Below, piece after piece: positions 41,497 through 50,364 of a DNA stretch of 64,000 nt. The notes under the pieces were generated by a model that worked only from the letters and a program-made list of their open reading frames with translations, was not told the DNA's origin and made no database searches. A program made the translations under genes and the position numbers. Every line of letters begins with the position of its first letter. Positions within the stretch are counted from its first letter, which is position 1. The stretch comes from DASPSM01 sp963800135. GTDB taxonomy: Bacteria > Planctomycetota > Planctomycetia > Planctomycetales > Planctomycetaceae. Location of the stretch: NCBI GenBank assembly GCA_963800135.1, contig CAWCZR010000007.1, positions 310,001-374,000 of the forward strand, given 5' to 3'.

Positions 41497-42332
41497 TGCG
41501 CCGACAATTCGATTCCCCGGTCGCGCATCAGGAACTTCATGTCTTCCCAGACGTCTTTCTTGGCGGCCGGATTTCGCAACAGATACGCGGGGTGATACGT
41601 ACAGACGACCTTGGCGCGGCCGTATTGAAAGAGGCGACCGCGGAGCTTGCCGATTGAATCGGCCATGCCCAACAGATTCTTGGCGGCAACGCTCCCCAGG
41701 CAGACGATGTGATCGGGATCGACGAGTTCAATTTGGCCGTCGAGATACTCGCGGCAATTCGCGGCCTCGTCGGGGAGCGGATTGCGGTTGCCGGGCGGCC
41801 GGCATCGCAGAATGTTGCAGATATAAACATCGGACCGCCTGAGCCGCGACGCTTCAAGAATTCGATTGAGCAGCTGCCCCGCCGCGCCAACGAACGGCTC
41901 GCCCAGGCGATCTTCATCCGCCCCCGGGGCTTCCCCGACGAACATGATGTCGGCTTCGGGGTTGCCAACGCCGAATACCGTCTGGGTGCGTGTGCGAGCC
42001 AGCTCCTGACAGCGCGTGCAGAGTGCCACGCGGGCAGCGATCGCCCGTAGTCGCTCATCCCGTTCGGTCCGTAGCAGGCTCGAAGGCTTCGCTGCAAAAA
42101 GCGACGCTGCCGGCGCCGCGGTGACGCCGGAGTCAGCAGTAGCTTTTGCTGCCGTACTCGCCTCTTTGAGTGGCGGTGCGGCGCTCGGCGGCGACGGAGC
42201 TCCGGCAGCAGCGACCGACGGCGGGGGCTGGGCGGGTAGACGCGCCAAACGAGAGACCCGGGTCACGCCGGCAGCCTTCAGGCTGGCCAGCTGTTGGGCG
42301 GCTGCGCGCCGCGGGGCCGAACTTTTCGCCAT
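41493..42332 (-). CDS. Type-4 uracil-DNA glycosylase (Fe-S, family 4)
   Basis: A 279-aa repair enzyme that removes uracil from DNA. Residues 1-85 are an Ala/Pro-rich tail. The catalytic domain then shows CTRCQELARTRTQTVFGVGNP (first two cluster cysteines), motif A GEAPGADEDRLGEPFVGAAG, and the remaining cysteines in YICNILRCRPPGNRNP and NCREYLDG. Motif B is TYHPAYLLRNP. Four cysteines in this arrangement bind a [4Fe-4S] cluster in the family. Start ATG 42332. It overlaps the cyclotransferase gene downstream. The frame is intact. Confidence 0.93.
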   Translation of the reverse strand: MAKSSAPRRAAAQQLASLKAAGVTRVSRLARLPAQPPPSVAAAGAPSPPSAAPPLKEASTAAKATADSGVTAAPAASLFAAKPSSLLRTERDERLRAIAARVALCTRCQELARTRTQTVFGVGNPEADIMFVGEAPGADEDRLGEPFVGAAGQLLNRILEASRLRRSDVYICNILRCRPPGNRNPLPDEAANCREYLDGQIELVDPDHIVCLGSVAAKNLLGMADSIGKLRGRLFQYGRAKVVCTYHPAYLLRNPAAKKDVWEDMKFLMRDRGIELSAQ

Positions 42333-42360
42333 CTAGTCGACATCCTGCCGATCGGCGTGG

Positions 42361-43698
42361 CTATTGGGTGCTTGAGGTTTTGAATGGTCCGTTCGTCTGC
42401 TTGGCGCCCCACCAACGGCGCCACGCATCTTTGTCGAACCCGAAGGATTGCCTCGTGATCGACTGCAAGGCCGCGAGAACCTCGGCATTTCGATACTCGT
42501 GATCGACCACCACCGTTTTCACATTTGCTCCCGCCAGCGGCTGCGGCGCCGTGACGACTTGGACTCCGTTGGGATACTGGCCGGTAGCCACTTTGGCATA
42601 GAAATCGGGGGGCAATCCGCCGGTTGGTCCGCCCCCGCGGTTGAAGCCGTAGCTGTTCGAATTATCGACGACTTGCGTGGGAATACCGTGTGTCGTGATC
42701 AGCGCGTCGATCAGCTGTGGGATGACCGATGCATCGCCGATCTTCTCGAGCAATAGCCCCGAACGGCGGACGATCTCGTTGTCGCCGTTACGCAGCTGCC
42801 GGGCGATCAGGCCGGCGGCCGTCGCGTTGTGCGGATGCTCGACGAGGGCTTGCTGGGCCGCGACGCGGACGGACTTGGCGGGGTCGAAGAGCGACACATC
42901 GACGAGGGGGGGCATAATCGCCGTCAGGTCAGGAATGCCCGATATAACGTGGACGTAGAACTCGCGGAGGCTCTCGTCGTTGCTCGAGAGCATCACGCGG
43001 TTGAGCGCGGGGATCGCTTCCGCGTCAGAGATCTTGAGCAACGTCTCCGAACCCCTGCGGCGGCGTTCCGGATCGCTGGACGCCAATGAACGAACCGCAG
43101 TCCGCACGCGCTCGAGCCAGTCCTGGTCCTGTCGCTTGCGCTGATGCGCCTTCTTGAGGATCTCCACTTCCTGCTGGGCGACGTACTTGCCCTCGAACTT
43201 TACAAAACCGCGGGCCCGCATTTCTTCGTCATACGAGCGCCACTGACCGTTGTGCTTCGCCTGACCCAGCCCCTGGCGGGCCGGCAAATGATCGGGATCG
43301 AGTGCCACTACGGCCCGCAAGGCTTCGTCACGCTGAGGGCGCAGGCCGCGCGCTTTACACCATTCGGCCAGGCGCCACTGAGAATCGACGTCGTTCGCGG
43401 TGTGCCGCTTCCGCATCTCGTACTCTTCGAGCACGAACGACCGCTTAGAGATAATGGCGACGTCCGCCGAATTGAAGATGAGACGAGCGCCGGTCAACGT
43501 CGACACGGCAACCAGATGGGCCGCCTGGTCGCGCTCTTCCTTCGAACTCGGACGGTGTCCCAAGGCGGCCGTGGCATCGAGCACGCGCCCGCGGATGAGG
43601 GCTCCCGTCCGTAGCGTGACCGTGTCGGCCGGGCACAATGACGCGCCGAGAGCGAGGATGAGAACGGCGATGAGGCTGCGGCCGCAGAGCCTATGCAT
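42361..43698 (-). CDS. Exported HEAT-repeat protein
   Basis: A 445-aa protein from ATG 43698, opening with the signal peptide MHRLCGRSLIAVLILALGASLCPAD. The upstream part of the open frame is Arg/Cys-rich and is probably not translated. Residues about 30-190 include a TPR-like segment (DSQWRLAEWCKARGL, EALRAVVALDPDHLPARQGLGQAKH). From about 210 to 345, helical HEAT/PBS-lyase-like repeats follow (DPERRRRGSETLLKISDAEAIPAL, DPAKSVRVAAQQALVEHPHNATAAGLIA). The tail (DKDAWRRWWGAKQ) is a common planctomycete ending. A binding or scaffold role is likely. It is divergent from the MFS gene to its right. Confidence 0.78.
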   Translation of the reverse strand: MHRLCGRSLIAVLILALGASLCPADTVTLRTGALIRGRVLDATAALGHRPSSKEERDQAAHLVAVSTLTGARLIFNSADVAIISKRSFVLEEYEMRKRHTANDVDSQWRLAEWCKARGLRPQRDEALRAVVALDPDHLPARQGLGQAKHNGQWRSYDEEMRARGFVKFEGKYVAQQEVEILKKAHQRKRQDQDWLERVRTAVRSLASSDPERRRRGSETLLKISDAEAIPALNRVMLSSNDESLREFYVHVISGIPDLTAIMPPLVDVSLFDPAKSVRVAAQQALVEHPHNATAAGLIARQLRNGDNEIVRRSGLLLEKIGDASVIPQLIDALITTHGIPTQVVDNSNSYGFNRGGGPTGGLPPDFYAKVATGQYPNGVQVVTAPQPLAGANVKTVVVDHEYRNAEVLAALQSITRQSFGFDKDAWRRWWGAKQTNGPFKTSSTQ

Positions 43699-44046
43699 CC
43701 GCCGGCAACGCGCTCGATCATCGCAAGAATTTCGGCATCGTGCCGGTTTTGGTCTGGTCTGCCTTCGCATACCTGCCGTCCTGCGAACGGGACCCGCGGT
43801 CGACTTTCTATCTCTCGGTTTTAGCACGCCGTCGAAGCAAAGTCCAAGGGGCCGGCCCTAACTCCTTGCGGCGCAGGCTCCACCGACGGACAGGATTGCG
43901 GCGCAGACCGCATTGTGGGCATAGATTGACATTTTCGCTCTGTGATCGCTCTGCTACGATCCCACCCCTCTTCCCGTCTTTCTTTCGTCAATCTCTCGCT
44001 TCCCACGGAACGGCGCCGACTTCCGGCCGCTGACTTTTCACCTCCG

Positions 44047-45507
44047 ATGACGGACATCGCCGTCGCAGAGTCTTCGATCGCGGAGACGATCTGGGCCTTC
44101 CCCGATCCGATTTCCCACGCGGAAGGGCGATCGACGTCGCGCGCGGTGCAATTGCGTCGCGACATGCGGTCGAGCCTGGGAGATGCGGCCGGTTCGGGGC
44201 TGATGGTCGGCACGGGGGAAACATACCTGCCGGCCTTCGTGCTCGCGGCTGGACTCGGCGAAGTGCTGGCCGGGTTGATCGCCAGCCTCCCGCAGTTGGC
44301 CGGCGGCATCATGCAGCTGGTCGCTCCCCATGGCGTCCGACTGGTCCGGTCCCATCGCAAGTGGGTCGTCATTTGCGCAACCGTCCAAGCGATGGCTTTC
44401 GTGCCGTTGGCGCTGGCCGCGTGGCACGGCAGGACGACCATGTGGCTCGTATTGGCAGCCGGCATCTTGTACTGGAGCGCCGGTCTGGCGTCGGGCCCGC
44501 CTTGGAACACCTGGATGGGCAACCTGATTCCGGGTTGCATCCGCCCACGGTATTTCGCCCGGCGGACGCGCATGCAACAGGCTGCCGTGTTGACCGGATT
44601 TCTCGTCAGCGGCCTGGCGATCGCTTATGGAGCGTCGCCCAAAAACGCGCTGGCCGGTTTTGCGCTGTTGTTCGGACTGGCGGTCGTGAGTCGCCTCGCC
44701 TCGGTGGCGTGTCTGGCGCGAACGAGCGAGCCCGATCCGCTTCCGGCAAACATTCGTTCACTGCGCTGGCCCGCGCTGTTGCGACGCTTTTCACGCGGCG
44801 GCGAGGCGCAGCGGCTGACTTATCTTTCGTTTGTGCAGGCGGCGGCCTATTTCGCCGGCCCCTATTTCGCGCCCTTCATGCTATGTGTGCTCAAGCTTTC
44901 GTACGGCGAATATGTGGTGCTGATCTCCGCCGCCTACGTGGCGCGAGTGCTGTCGCTCCCGTTGTGGGGCGGCGTGGCGGCTCGCTTCGGCACGCGGAGG
45001 CTGCTGTGGATTGGCGGGCTGGGAATTGTCCCCTCGGCCGGCATCTGGCTGTTCTCCGATCGCTTTTGGTATCTGATCCTGGTCCAGTTCTTCAGCGGCG
45101 CCGTGTGGGCAGCCTATGAGTTGGCCGTTTCGCTGATCAGCGTGAATTGCGTCCGAGCGGAAGAGCGCACCAGTGTGCTCACGGTTTTCAATCTGGCGAC
45201 CACGGTCGGGATGGTCGCCGGATCGCTCTTGGGAGGCGGCGTGCTGATCATCTTCGGAGAGAGCCGCGAAATTTACTACCTGCTCTTCGCCGGCTCGTCC
45301 CTCTTACGTCTGGGAGCGCTTTATTTCTTGCCGCGAATTCCGGCCCGGCTGCTCGAGCGGCTACCAGCGAACTCTCTGCGGCAGAGAGTCGAAACTCCCG
45401 ACGTGTTGCCCGAAGCGGCGTTCGTCGCCGTCGGCCCGGCCGATCCAGAAGCCAGCGGCTCGATTTGGACAGAGCCGGTTGGCGAACTCTTGCGTCAGTC
45501 CGCCTGA
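44047..45507 (+). CDS. MFS-type transporter
   Basis: A 486-aa inner-membrane transporter from ATG 44047 (MTDIAVAES); the open frame begins earlier at 43942 but with no family character. About twelve spans can be followed, among them FVLAAGLGEVLAGLIASLPQLAGGIMQL, MWLVLAAGILYWSAGLASGPPWNTWMGNLI, YVARVLSLPLWGGVAARFGTRRLL and TVGMVAGSLLGGGVLIIF. The loop after span 2 (RLVRSHRKWVV) and that in RFGTRRLLWIGG match MFS loop positions. The substrate is unknown. It converges on the PQQ-type gene, with 28 bp between the stops. Confidence 0.85.
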   Translation: MTDIAVAESSIAETIWAFPDPISHAEGRSTSRAVQLRRDMRSSLGDAAGSGLMVGTGETYLPAFVLAAGLGEVLAGLIASLPQLAGGIMQLVAPHGVRLVRSHRKWVVICATVQAMAFVPLALAAWHGRTTMWLVLAAGILYWSAGLASGPPWNTWMGNLIPGCIRPRYFARRTRMQQAAVLTGFLVSGLAIAYGASPKNALAGFALLFGLAVVSRLASVACLARTSEPDPLPANIRSLRWPALLRRFSRGGEAQRLTYLSFVQAAAYFAGPYFAPFMLCVLKLSYGEYVVLISAAYVARVLSLPLWGGVAARFGTRRLLWIGGLGIVPSAGIWLFSDRFWYLILVQFFSGAVWAAYELAVSLISVNCVRAEERTSVLTVFNLATTVGMVAGSLLGGGVLIIFGESREIYYLLFAGSSLLRLGALYFLPRIPARLLERLPANSLRQRVETPDVLPEAAFVAVGPADPEASGSIWTEPVGELLRQSA

Positions 45508-45535
45508 CCGTCAAATTCCCGCTCGGCCGCCGGAG

Positions 45536-46891
45536 TTACTCGTCGGCTGGCTTTGTTTTAGGCTTCGTTGTCTTCTTGGCCGGAGGCGTCTTGCTGCCGG
45601 GCTTCGCCGTCGCGGCGGCCGCGTCGGGCTTGTCCGTCGATTCTTCGGCTTCTTCGCCTTTCTTCGAAGCGCCCTTTTTGGCCGGGCCCTTCCCCGCGTC
45701 TTCCGGCGCAATCTCCGGCTCGACCGGACGCTTCTCCGGCTGCTTATGGAACAGCGGATAGTCTCGGTCGCGTTCCCGCAGGCAGAGCACGAGTCCGCGT
45801 TCGGACGCGAGATACAACCGGTCGGTCCGATCGTTCGCGACCCGCACAGGGAAGCCCCGCAGAGAGAAAGAGCCCAGGTGCCGACCATTGCTCCGGTTAA
45901 GCAGCAGAACTTCGTCGACGTATCCCGACGCGTAGACGACCGACGGCGTGGCCGCCAAAAAGCGGACTGCCTGGCGGTCGTTCCAGAGCTCGCGTCCGTC
46001 TTGCGCGGCGAGGCACCGCATTCCGCCGCCGTCCGTGCAGATGAAGACGTGTTCGTCGATGATCCGCGGTTGCTGCCGCACGTGCAGACCCGCGAGGATT
46101 TCCCACTTCAGGGCGCCGGTGTCCGCATTCAGGCTATAAACCTTCATATCCTTCGTGGCCACGACAATCTGATTGCCGAGTTGACCAATCGGCGCTCCCA
46201 ACGGCTGATCGGTCTCGAATTGGAATCGCGTCTTGTGGTCCTTGGCGACCAGGCCGTAAAGCGAGCCGTCTTCACTGGGGATGCACACGACTGTCCCAGT
46301 CGATACGGGCGCGTAGGGCACGCGGCCGCCCGTGCGATAAGTCCACTTGATTGAGCGATACATGTATTTCCGCAAACTGATATCTTTCGCCAGCCCGCTG
46401 AGATACTTCAGATCGAAAGCGAAGATGCTGCCGTCGATGGAGCCGACGTATGCGAATTGCTCGTCGGTCGCCGCGGGGGTCGAAGGAGCGTTCGGACAAT
46501 CGGCCTCCCAAACGACATCGCCGTTCCGTTTGTCGAGCCCGAAGACCTTGCGCCCGCTGACGATGATCACGGCCTGCTCGGTCGTGGTCGGTGCGAAGCG
46601 AGTATCGGTTGCGGCTCCGACCTGCACGGCCCAGCGCCGACGACCCGTCGCGTTATCGAAGGCGGTCACCATGCCCGTCTGCGACTCGACGACCGTGACC
46701 TGCTCGTCACTCATGAAATACTTCACGCGGTCGCGGACCGAGTCGATTGTCGCGTAGCCCATCCAAGCCCTCGTGAGACCTAAGCGGCCGAGCGAACTCT
46801 CGGTGGGAAGTACGACGGCTTGACCGAGCGCGCTTCCCGCCCAACCCAGGATTAAAATCCAGGCACTTGCCACGAGACGACGCTGCAGCAT
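45536..46891 (-). CDS. PQQ-like beta-propeller protein with Lys/Ala-rich tail
   Basis: A 451-aa exported protein. A signal peptide (LVASAWILILGWAGSALG) leads to PQQ/BamB-type blades: VTAFDNATGRRRWAVQVGA, VFGLDKRNGDVVWEADCP, VYSLNADTGALKWEILAGL and RCLAAQDGRELWNDR. Residues about 395-451 are a low-complexity KKG/KPA/TKP tail, likely disordered. No PQQ-enzyme catalytic residues are evident, so it is more likely a binding or assembly protein than a dehydrogenase. It is the second such propeller protein in the window. The gap to its right separates it from the glutamate-synthase-like block, which is on the opposite strand. Confidence 0.87.
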   Translation of the reverse strand: MLQRRLVASAWILILGWAGSALGQAVVLPTESSLGRLGLTRAWMGYATIDSVRDRVKYFMSDEQVTVVESQTGMVTAFDNATGRRRWAVQVGAATDTRFAPTTTEQAVIIVSGRKVFGLDKRNGDVVWEADCPNAPSTPAATDEQFAYVGSIDGSIFAFDLKYLSGLAKDISLRKYMYRSIKWTYRTGGRVPYAPVSTGTVVCIPSEDGSLYGLVAKDHKTRFQFETDQPLGAPIGQLGNQIVVATKDMKVYSLNADTGALKWEILAGLHVRQQPRIIDEHVFICTDGGGMRCLAAQDGRELWNDRQAVRFLAATPSVVYASGYVDEVLLLNRSNGRHLGSFSLRGFPVRVANDRTDRLYLASERGLVLCLRERDRDYPLFHKQPEKRPVEPEIAPEDAGKGPAKKGASKKGEEAEESTDKPDAAAATAKPGSKTPPAKKTTKPKTKPADE

Positions 46892-47239
46892 GACTCGGAA
46901 TCCAAGCTAGAAGTAAAGAGCCCGAGCCTTCATTGTAGCCCGCCCCCACAGGCCGAAACCAGCGGATCTTCCAATCGCCACCGAAGTTTGCGGAATGACC
47001 CAACCGCCTTTTCCGGCTCTGGCGCACGCATCCGCACCGGGCCGTCGCCGCGTTCGCGACGGTAACCCGTCGCGGACGGCACCTCCCCTCTCGCCGGACT
47101 GTCCCACCGCCGACCAAGCGGCTAGACTGACGGGCACGCTTGGCCGGCTGCGCTTTGCCGGTCGGTCTGGATGGGCGGGCGGGCGTTGCCGCTCGTGGCA
47201 AAACTCACGGTCGTCGGATGGGCGACCGTCCTCCAAAGT
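46892..47239. other. Non-coding divergent region before the glxB-like gene
   Basis: Separates the leftward PQQ gene from the rightward amidotransferase gene. A frame open from 46995 reads into the amidotransferase, but its 86 upstream residues are Arg/Pro/Ser-rich and unlike the family, which must begin at the nucleophile Cys. I see no other structure. Confidence 0.55.
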
Positions 47240-47245
47240 AGGAGG
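47240..47245 (+). promoter_or_regulatory. AGGAGG ribosome binding site that fixes the TTG start of the amidotransferase
   Basis: A full AGGAGG lies seven bases upstream of TTG 47253. The next codon is TGC, the N-terminal nucleophile cysteine required in class II amidotransferases, so this TTG is the start even though an upstream ATG is in frame. Confidence 0.85.
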
Positions 47246-47252
47246 CTGCGGC

Positions 47253-48167
47253 TTGTGCGGCATTGTCGGGCTGCTCGTCAAGCAGCCTGCTCTTCGCGAT
47301 TCGCTGGGGGCCTGGCTCTCGCCGATGCTGGTCTGCATGGGCGACCGCGGACCTGATTCGGCCGGATTGGCCGTCTTTTCTCCTCCCGTCGGCGGCGATA
47401 AGCGGCGTTTTAGCCTCTATGCCGGTCTTGAGAAGGTCGACTGGTCGCACCTCGCAACGCGAGCCCGCGCCGATCTCGGTGCGGACGTCGAAGTCAACTC
47501 CAACGCCAATCACGCCGCATTGACGACAGCCAGCGATCCGACGCGCGTCCGCGGGTGGCTCGAGGACAGCTTTCCAAGCCTCCACTTGTTGTCGGTCGGG
47601 CGGTCGATCGACTTGTTCAAGGACACGGGACATCCGCGGGAGCTGGTCGATCGCTACGCGTTTGCCCGGTTGTCGGGCACGCACGCTGTCGCGCACACCC
47701 GGATGGCCACGGAGTCCGCCGTCACGCCGGCACACGCGCACCCATTCACCGCCGGCGAGGACTTTTGCCTTGTTCACAATGGCTCGCTCTCGAATCCCAA
47801 CACCATCCGCCGCAAGCTTGAAAAACGGGGCATCCGCTTTCAGACCGACAACGACACCGAAGCCGCTTGCCGCTTCCTCGAATGGCGGATGAGCGCGGGC
47901 GATTCGCTCGAAGCGGCCCTGGAAAAAGGACTCGTCGAACTGGACGGGTTTTTCACGCTGCTGATGGCGACCGCCGACAAGCTGGTTCTGGTGCGTGATG
48001 CGTTCGCGTGCAAGCCGGCCGTCGCTGCCGAGACCGATGATTACGTGGCCATCTCCTCGGAGTTCCGGTCGCTGGCCCACCTTCCGGGAATCAAAGACGC
48101 GGAGATTTTCGAGCCCGGCCCCGAACGGATTTATTCATGGAACGTGTCGCCGAGCCTGGCCGGATGA
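47253..48167 (+). CDS. glxB: Class II glutamine amidotransferase (GlxB/MgsA-like glutamate synthase subunit)
   Basis: A 304-aa Ntn-hydrolase that should release ammonia from glutamine. The start TTG-TGC gives M-C-G-I-V-G-L, with Cys2 as N-terminal nucleophile after Met removal. Family motifs are MGDRGPDSAGLAVF (the conserved RGxDxxG), VAHTRMATESAVTPAHAHPF, DFCLVHNGSLSNPNTIRRKL and FQTDNDTEAACRFLEW. In larger glutamate synthases this is one domain; here it is a separate gene, as in glxB of Sinorhizobium and mgsA of the N-methylglutamate pathway. Its stop overlaps the ATG of the GXGXG subunit. The stop looks genuine, since the length is normal. Confidence 0.87.
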   Translation: MCGIVGLLVKQPALRDSLGAWLSPMLVCMGDRGPDSAGLAVFSPPVGGDKRRFSLYAGLEKVDWSHLATRARADLGADVEVNSNANHAALTTASDPTRVRGWLEDSFPSLHLLSVGRSIDLFKDTGHPRELVDRYAFARLSGTHAVAHTRMATESAVTPAHAHPFTAGEDFCLVHNGSLSNPNTIRRKLEKRGIRFQTDNDTEAACRFLEWRMSAGDSLEAALEKGLVELDGFFTLLMATADKLVLVRDAFACKPAVAAETDDYVAISSEFRSLAHLPGIKDAEIFEPGPERIYSWNVSPSLAG

Positions 48168-48915
48168 CGCCCCGCGAATCGACTTCTCCGATCGCCCCGA
48201 CACCCGCCCTCGCGGATTCGCGCGGCCAACGTCGTCGAATGGGATCTGGCACGCACCGGCGTCCGCGCGCTGAACCAATGGCTGCATCACAACGCCTCGC
48301 GCGAGGGAGCCCCGGAAATTCGCGTGCTCAATCCGGACGGACAACACCACATCGCCGCCGGCCTTAATGCACCGCTGCAGGTCGAAATCGCCGGTCATGC
48401 CGGGTATTTCGTCGCCGGCATGAACCAGCTGGCCGACGTCGTAGTGCAGGGAAATGTCGGCTGGAGCGTCGCGGAAAACATGATGTCCGGCACGGTCCGA
48501 GTCAAAGGCTGTGCCTCCGAGAGCGCCGGGGCTTCGGGACACGGCGGCCTGCTGGTCATCGAGGGGGACGCCTCCTCGCGCTGCGGCATTTCGCTCAAAG
48601 GACTCGATATCGTTGTTGGCGGCAGCGTGGGACACATGTCGGCCTTTATGGCGCAAGCGGGCACGCTGGTGATTTGCGGCGACGCGGCTGCCGGACTGGG
48701 AGACTCGCTCTACGAAGCCGTGATCTACGTCCGCGGCACAATTCACGGACTGGGAACCGACGCCCGCGAGGAGCCCCTCGACCGCGGCCGATGTCGACAA
48801 GCTGAGCTCTTTGCTCGCCCGCGCCGGCTTTGACGACGCACCCGAATCGTTCAAACGGATTGCGTCTGCCAAGACGCTTTATCACTGGCACATCGACTCC
48901 TCCCACGCCTACTAA
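48164..48915 (+). CDS. glxC: GXGXG-domain glutamate synthase subunit (GlxC/MgsB-like), frameshifted
   Basis: About 250 aa when repaired. ATG 48164 overlaps the amidotransferase stop (ATGA). The opening should read PRIDFSDRPDTR and then IRAANVVEWDLARTGVRALNQWLHHN, which needs at least two one-base corrections between 48170 and 48220. The body is a right-handed helix of GXGXG repeats: EIAGHAGYFVAGMNQLADVVVQGNVGW, GHGGLLVIEGDASSRCGISLKG, and GTLVICGDAAAGLGDSLYEA. A further shift near 48778 gives TAADVDKLSSLLARAGFDD and the family ending SAKTLYHWHIDSSHAY, stopping at TAA 48913-48915. Stand-alone GXGXG proteins pair with GlxB- and GlxD-type subunits. Confidence 0.8.
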
Positions 48916-48920
48916 CTCCG

Positions 48921-50277
48921 ATGTCCGAACCCACGTCATTGGAAGAAAGTGCCGGATTCGACCGCCACGTCCTGGCCTACATTCACCAGGCGGCCGAGAC
49001 CGGCCTTTACGAAATTCGCGGCTTGGGGGCCAAGCGCCGGATCCCGTCGTTCGACGATTTGGTCTTTCTCACGGCGTCGATCTCGCGGTATCCGCTCGAG
49101 GGCTATCGCGAAAAGTGCGTCACCAAGACGGTGCTGGGCACGCGCTTCGCAAAGCGGCCGCTCGAGCTCGAGATTCCGATCACCATCGCTGGGATGAGTT
49201 TCGGCGCTCTGTCGGCCAACGTCAAAGAAGCGCTGGGCACCGCGGCCACGCAGTGCGGCACCTCGACCACGACGGGCGACGGCGGCATGACGCCGGAAGA
49301 GCGTAAATCGTCGAAAACGTTGGTTTATCAGTGCCTGCCGTCGCGCTACGGCTTCAATCCGGACGACCTGCGACAAGCCGACGCGATCGAAATGGTCATC
49401 GGCCAGGGGGCCAAGCCGGGCGGCGGCGGCATGCTGCTTGGGGCAGAAAGTGAGTGCTCGCGTGGCGGCGATGCGGACGCTTCCCGAGGGTATCGATCAG
49501 CGGTCGGCCTGCCGCCATCCGGATTGGACCGGTCCTGACGACCTGGCGATCAAGCTCGAAGAGTTGCGCGAAATCACCGATTGGCAAGTGCCGATCTTCG
49601 TCAAGCTGGGAGCGACCCGCGTCCGCGACGACGTCAAGCTGGCCGTGAAGTCGGGGGCCGACGTGATCGTGCTCGACGGCATGCAAGGCGGCACCGCCGC
49701 GACTCAGCAAGTGTTTATCGAGCACGCCGGAATTCCCACGCTGGCCGCCCTGCCCCTGGCCGTCGAGGCGCTCGACGAAATGAACATGCTCGGCGAGGTG
49801 CAGCTGATCATTTCCGGCGGCATTCGCACCGGCGCCGACGTCGCGAAGGCACTCGCTTTGGGAGCCGATGCCGTTTCGATCGGCCAGGGCATGCTGATGG
49901 CCCTCGGTTGCAACCGTCCGGATTATCAAACGGCTGATGGACCTCGGGACGCCGGGGCCGATTACGAAGCGCTCGGCACGGCCCCCGGCTACTGTCATCA
50001 CTGCCACACGGGACGTTGCCCTGTCGGCATCACCACGCAGGAGCCGGTGCTCGAGCGGCGGCTGACGCCGGCAGAAGGCGCGCGTCGCTTGCGAAACTAC
50101 CTCAACGTACTCGCGATGGAGTTGACGACACTGGCCCGCGCCTGCGGCAAGTCGAACGTGCACCATCTCGAGCGGGAAGACCTCGTCGCGCTGACGATCG
50201 AGGCCGCGGCGATGGCCCGCGTCCCGCTGGCCGGCACGGCGTGGATTCCCGGCCAGCCATCGCTGCAGGGGATTTGA
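48921..50277 (+). CDS. glxD: FMN-binding glutamate synthase subunit (GlxD/MgsC-like), one frameshift
   Basis: About 452 aa when repaired. This is the synthase barrel that would reduce a 2-oxoglutarate-derived imine. Visible parts are LEIPITIAGMSFGALSANVKEALGTAA (FMN end of the barrel), GDGGMTPEERKSS, GQGAKPGGGGMLLG, ADVIVLDGMQGGTAATQ, ISGGIRTGADVAKALALGADAV, and the [3Fe-4S] cysteines in YCHHCHTGRCPVGI. At 49439-49442 a GGGG should be GGG. Removing one G joins GGGGMLLG to QKVSARVAAMRTLPEGIDQRS, so the ATG-like frame opening at 49438 is internal. The gene starts six bases after the GXGXG gene ends. The electron donor is not encoded nearby. Confidence 0.87.
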
Positions 50278-50364
50278 AGAGCGGCGCACGCGGTCAGCGG
50301 CCATGGTATTCGACAACGAGGACACCGCTGACTGCGTTCGCGGCTCTCTACAGGAAGGCACTGC

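Noticed and set aside
49436..49444. Programmed frameshift in the FMN synthase gene
   Set aside because: It is a plain GGGG run, without a slippery heptamer plus structure that I can see, and similar one-base slips occur throughout unrelated genes here.
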